From Echinostoma caproni (lineage: Eukaryota > Platyhelminthes > Trematoda > Plagiorchiida > Echinostomatidae), in contig UZAN01041158.1 of NCBI GenBank assembly GCA_900618425.1, forward strand, positions 3,709 to 27,195: a stretch of DNA of 23,487 nt. Direction: 5' to 3'. Numbering within the stretch: the stretch's first letter is position 1; each line of letters opens with the position of its first letter. This document shows positions 20,254-23,487 of this stretch, piece after piece. The notes under the pieces were generated by a model. That model worked only from the letters and a program-made list of their open reading frames with translations. It ran no database searches and was not told the DNA's origin. The position numbers and the translations under genes are program-made.

Positions 20254-21556
20254 AAAATTGTGAATATTGTCAGAGTAGTCAGTGATTTGGAACAGATGGG
20301 CAACAATCTGTGATAGAAAAATAAAGCATGTATACATAAATTGAAAACAAACGAGGAGAAACGAGAAAAAAATTACTGCGATCCGGAGAACTTCACAACT
20401 ACTTCCTTGCCATTTGAAGGCTTTTGCCGGTATTCGTGAATTAGAGCAATGTTCCTCAAATCAAGCAAGCGAACAAACAAGACACGCAAAAGATTGTAAC
20501 TTATAGAAGAGGATGGATTGTAAATCACAGTAGAATTCCGGTATATATAGTCCAGGAATACACCAGACAACCAAAGAGGTCTCGTTGAGTGAACTGAACA
20601 AATCAGAGCATCCAAGATACTTTTTCATGTCTGTAAGGTAACTGAAGATTATTGAGAAAGGTGAGAGAAGGTGACAGGCTTTGAAGAACCGGTCGCTCAG
20701 TTAACTTCAATCCGGGTAGAGGCAACGCGAACTTTCGCAACCTGACTGTCATTTGCGGAATTTTTCGGGATGGAGGGCAATGTAACAGGTCGCCAACAGT
20801 GAAAACTATAGAGTAGGATTATTTATCCCTTTCATTTAAAGCTCTCCGTGTGACAATTTAAACTCTAAACCTACGGTGAAACTTTAACACGTCAGTCACA
20901 GAGGAAAGAAGCTCAAAATCTGCGTATCGAAGAATGGATACAATCTAGGTCTGGGGTTGAAGCACTCTTTGTGGTGTTACGGGTTTGAAGATCTCGTCAG
21001 AAGTAAATCTTTTAGTACTATATCTGTTTTTAGTATGGGATGTGGGTCAGACATTTTACGAAAATCAGAGAAAATTTCTGTTCAAACCACTCATTTTCAC
21101 GGTTTTGCTTCAACTGTCCTTTATGTGTCCTCTTTTAAAATTTATTGTCCAAAATATTTTGCTTAGCATAAATTGCCTCGAGGAATTTCAACACACAGAC
21201 TTGATTCATCTGCGTGAATTCCAGTTTGTTTACTGTCGTCAATCCTCGAGAGCTTTCTGTTTTTTGTACACGCTTCTCATCATAATTGCGTCAAACAGTT
21301 TGATACTATCCTGTCAGACTGAAAATGGAGCGTTTTTTTACCACACCAATGGAAATGGAAAAGTTTTCTGAGGATATCAGTCACCCAATCTACTGAAAGT
21401 TTTTCGATGCATTTGCTGAAGATTTTCGAAGAGAAGCACTTCCCAGCAAAAAGTTGAGTTGACAGAAAAGAATTTAGCTAACATTTAGCTCTCAATTACT
21501 TTTGAATAGTGGTGAGTTTAATGTTATTGATAATATATTAATAATATAATATAATA
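20254..21556. other. Stretch between the SINE and the fold-back element
   Basis: Apart from the tentative exon at 20902 nothing is supported. A TATATATA at 20542 and open frames at 20373-20615 (minus) and 20985-21371 (plus) were examined. Their peptides show no known motif. Confidence 0.4.
20902..20988 (+). CDS. Possible last exon of the candidate second gene
   Basis: The acceptor CAGTCACAG ends at 20901. A phase-0 frame, as exon 3 requires, reads RKEAQNLRIEEWIQSRSGVE and then ALFVVLRV before TGA at 20986. If joined, the product would be only about 86 residues. The pyrimidine tract is modest, the peptide is unrecognised, and a frame of 28 codons can occur by chance, so this is a tentative proposal. 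Confidence 0.22.
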   Translation, partial: RKEAQNLRIEEWIQSRSGVEALFVVLRV

Positions 21557-22034
21557 TGAATAAAGAAGCCAAAAACACAGGTTTGTACGATGTATCCTGG
21601 ATCATTTCGCTGCATCTGTACAAGTGTATACTACAGTCTATGTGATCATTAATATATGGTCAGTAAGTAACAGAATCATAGGCGGAGAAAGATTGCGGTC
21701 AAAATTACTCACCAAACACATTTGTTACCAAGGTGCGTTCAGAATCTTCTACAACACAAACAACACCAAGATTCTGAAATACGCCGAGGTATTAGCCATT
21801 CAAAATTACCATCCCAAACTGTGTAAACAGCGTGAATGGCTTATCACTCTGGCGCTACCTTGGTAACAACTGTGTTTGGTGAGTAATTTTGACCGCAATC
21901 TTTCTCCGCCTATGATTCTGTTATTTACTGACCATGTATTAATGATCACATAGACTGCAGTATGCACTTGTACAGATGCAGCGAAATGATCCAGGATACA
22001 TTGTGTAAACCCGTGTTTTTGGCTTCTTTATTCA
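21557..22034. mobile_element. Fold-back (long inverted repeat) element
   Basis: The left arm (21557 to about 21742) and right arm (about 21849 to 22034) are reverse complements with roughly nine mismatches over about 170 aligned bases by eye, separated by about 106 bp. The termini read TGAATAAAGAAGCC inward from both ends. The loop itself holds two small hairpins (CAGAATCTT/AAGATTCTG at 21740 and 21769; GCCATTCA/TGAATGGC at 21795 and 21833). It encodes no transposase, so a non-autonomous fold-back or MITE-like element is the best label. No clear target duplication is seen. It abuts the 3' end of the LINE at 22083. Confidence 0.75.
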
Positions 22035-22082
22035 AATTGGTTACGGGGAAACTATGCTTCCAATAATAATATGCATGCTCAC

Positions 22083-22940
22083 TCACAGATGTTGAACTTT
22101 TAAATGTTCTAATGCTCTATCAAGCTGCGATTTGAATAACTCAACTATAAGAGCACACAAAATGTGCCGGAAGAGAATTCCATACACCGCACAATCTGAC
22201 TACAAACGAGTTATGCCGGCAATTAATTGACTGTTCTGGGTCTTAAACTTGATTGGATGCATCCTGAGATGATTATTTCAGGATAAAGTCAACACAGAAC
22301 GACAAAGGTGATTGGGTTGATGCAGCATCTGGTATGTCAATATCAGATCCCTTCGAAAGCGACCGTACTGAGACGACTAAAGCCCCGTTATTTGCAGTCT
22401 TTCGGAGCATTTCTTGTTATACAAATCTTTAACCATTTTTGTTGCCAAACTTTGCGGATGTTTTACAGTCTTTTTGTCGAGGTTCAACCATGGATTACAT
22501 ACTTGAACGGAGTATTCCGTGTGTGCCGAACGAAAGCTGTTAGCAAGCGCGGGAACAGTGCTATTTTGAACTGCCTGAAAGCACGCTTAAGCAGTCCAGA
22601 TTGCATTAGAGTCATAGATGATGCTCGGGCACAGTGTGTGGAACATCCTACATCCTCAAAAATCTCTTTCATCAGAGACATGCAGTAGTAATTGGTTACC
22701 CAGAACATAGAAGAAACGAGTCTTGTGTCACATGGAAATAACTTTGCCTTTTGAAACGTTGAATTCAATGCCATTGGCGATCGACCATCAGTGGGCCGCA
22801 GTGATCATTTGTTAGAGCGCTATATAATCCTCTGGATGTGTTACAGTTCTCCAGATTTCGGTGTCATCTGCAAATAGTAGTGTATTTGGCTCAAGGACAT
22901 GTGGCAAGTCGTTTATTAATGCAAGTGTTTTGAACTGGCC
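22083..22940 (-). pseudogene. CR1-like LINE reverse transcriptase, 3' end, decayed
   Basis: Read on the minus strand it contains INDLP, then the FADD catalytic motif of reverse transcriptase (22863-22874) followed by TEIWRTVTHPEDY. Further on are FNVSK, VSDERD, FPRLLTAFVR, PWLNLDKKT, SERLQITGL, RDLILTYQML, and a C-terminal ELFKSQLDRALEHL ending at TGA (22083-22085). That order is the thumb and C-terminal region of CR1/Jockey-clade LINEs, which are abundant in flukes. At least two frameshifts and several internal stops make it dead. The upstream end is lost near 22940, where a tRNA-derived repeat begins. Plus-strand and minus-strand open frames here are parts or shadows of it. Confidence 0.85.
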
Positions 22941-23105
22941 ATCATTCAAACTTCATCTTCACTCGCAAGTCCCAGTTTATTAAATCAATGATAAACTCCG
23001 AGTTTCGCTCTCGTGAAAACTTACTAGCGTGGTACTACTCCGGGATTCGAACTCAAAACTTATCTCATAGAAGATGTACTCCCACTGTACCAACCAAATC
23101 ACCGG
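22940..23105 (-). repeat. tRNA-derived SINE remnant
   Basis: The minus strand has an A box TGGTACAGTGG and, about 35 nt later, a B box GAGTTCGAATCCC (around 23040-23052), both close to the Pol III consensus. The two are set in a tRNA-like order starting near GGTGATTTGGTTGG. The body ends with GTGAAGATGAAGTTTGAATG near 22945, next to the broken LINE. A cloverleaf is not obvious, so it is a SINE head, not a functional tRNA gene. Confidence 0.55.
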
Positions 23106-23335
23106 AATTTACCAGAATTGCCAATTCATATTTCCTCTTCAACCGTAGTCAGTCATTTACTTCTGACCAGACGATTGAAGACATGGTATACCGTATGTTA
23201 ACTCCAATGGAAAGCCTCTCACTAAGTCTGGTCTACCATACAACTGTGAACTTTTGTTCCAAATAAGCTTGCTAAATCGCATTGAGTGGTGGTGTGAGTG
23301 GTGGCGTGAGATAAATGCGACTGATTTCAGATGGC

Positions 23336-23417
23336 CTACCTTCAGACTCCATCTTCACGAGTATGTGGTCAACTAGATGAACTGAGGATTGTGCTCGAAG
23401 ATGAAGTCTGAAGGACG
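23336..23417. repeat. Inverted pair of SINE-tail-like segments
   Basis: CTTCAGACTCCATCTTCACGAG (about 23340) and CTCGAAGATGAAGTCTGAAGG (about 23397) are reverse complements with few changes. Both match the end of the tRNA-like repeat at 22945 (GAAGATGAAGTTTGAA). They may be tails of two further SINE copies in opposite orientation. Confidence 0.4.
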
Positions 23418-23487
23418 ATTAGCTCAAGTGATCGGAATTCGCCTACAGAATCCCCCTCCCCCCCCCCAAATGCTCCCCAAAACAATT

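Noticed and set aside
20985..21010. Minus-strand CTGACGA as another hammerhead core
   Set aside because: No stem II followed by GAAA and no stem I complement.
22308..22688. Plus-strand 126-codon frame
   Set aside because: Antisense shadow of the minus-strand LINE reverse transcriptase.

Overview
The window is nuclear DNA of a multicellular eukaryote, most likely a digenean trematode (fluke). The signs are GT-AG introns of 1 to 4 kb, dinucleotide and trinucleotide microsatellites, a decayed CR1-type LINE, and a tRNA-derived SINE carrying a hammerhead ribozyme whose core closely resembles, from memory, the Smalpha element of Schistosoma. The species cannot be named from the sequence. A few Ns (1284, 10358, 10615-10617, 14976) show a draft assembly.

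Left half (about 377-13750, + strand): one split gene. Five phase-consistent exons (377-428, 3238-4235, 5396-5488, 9169-9459, 11382-12761) give a 937-residue protein. Its centre, spread over exons 2 to 5, is a DUF3504 domain. This is the domesticated Crypton tyrosine-recombinase fold known from ZMYM2/3/4, QRICH1 and KCTD1. Low-complexity Ser/Thr/Pro-rich arms flank it on both sides. The recombinase chemistry looks lost, so a DNA- or protein-binding nuclear regulator is the likeliest role. The introns hold GT/CA, GGT and CAC/GAC repeats and two decayed copies of the hammerhead SINE. A 3' UTR of about 1 kb ends near an AATAAA at 13729.

Middle (13750-17380): no recognisable gene.

Right part (17380-23487): a speculative second + strand gene starts at 17380. 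Three short exons with matching phases and good splice sites support it, plus a possible last exon near 20902. The rest is repeat-rich. It holds a 330-bp SINE-like insertion with an apparently intact hammerhead core (20152-20194), a 480-bp fold-back element with arms of about 186 bp (21557-22034), a broken CR1-like LINE 3' end on the minus strand (22083-22940), and a tRNA-derived SINE remnant (about 22940-23105, minus).
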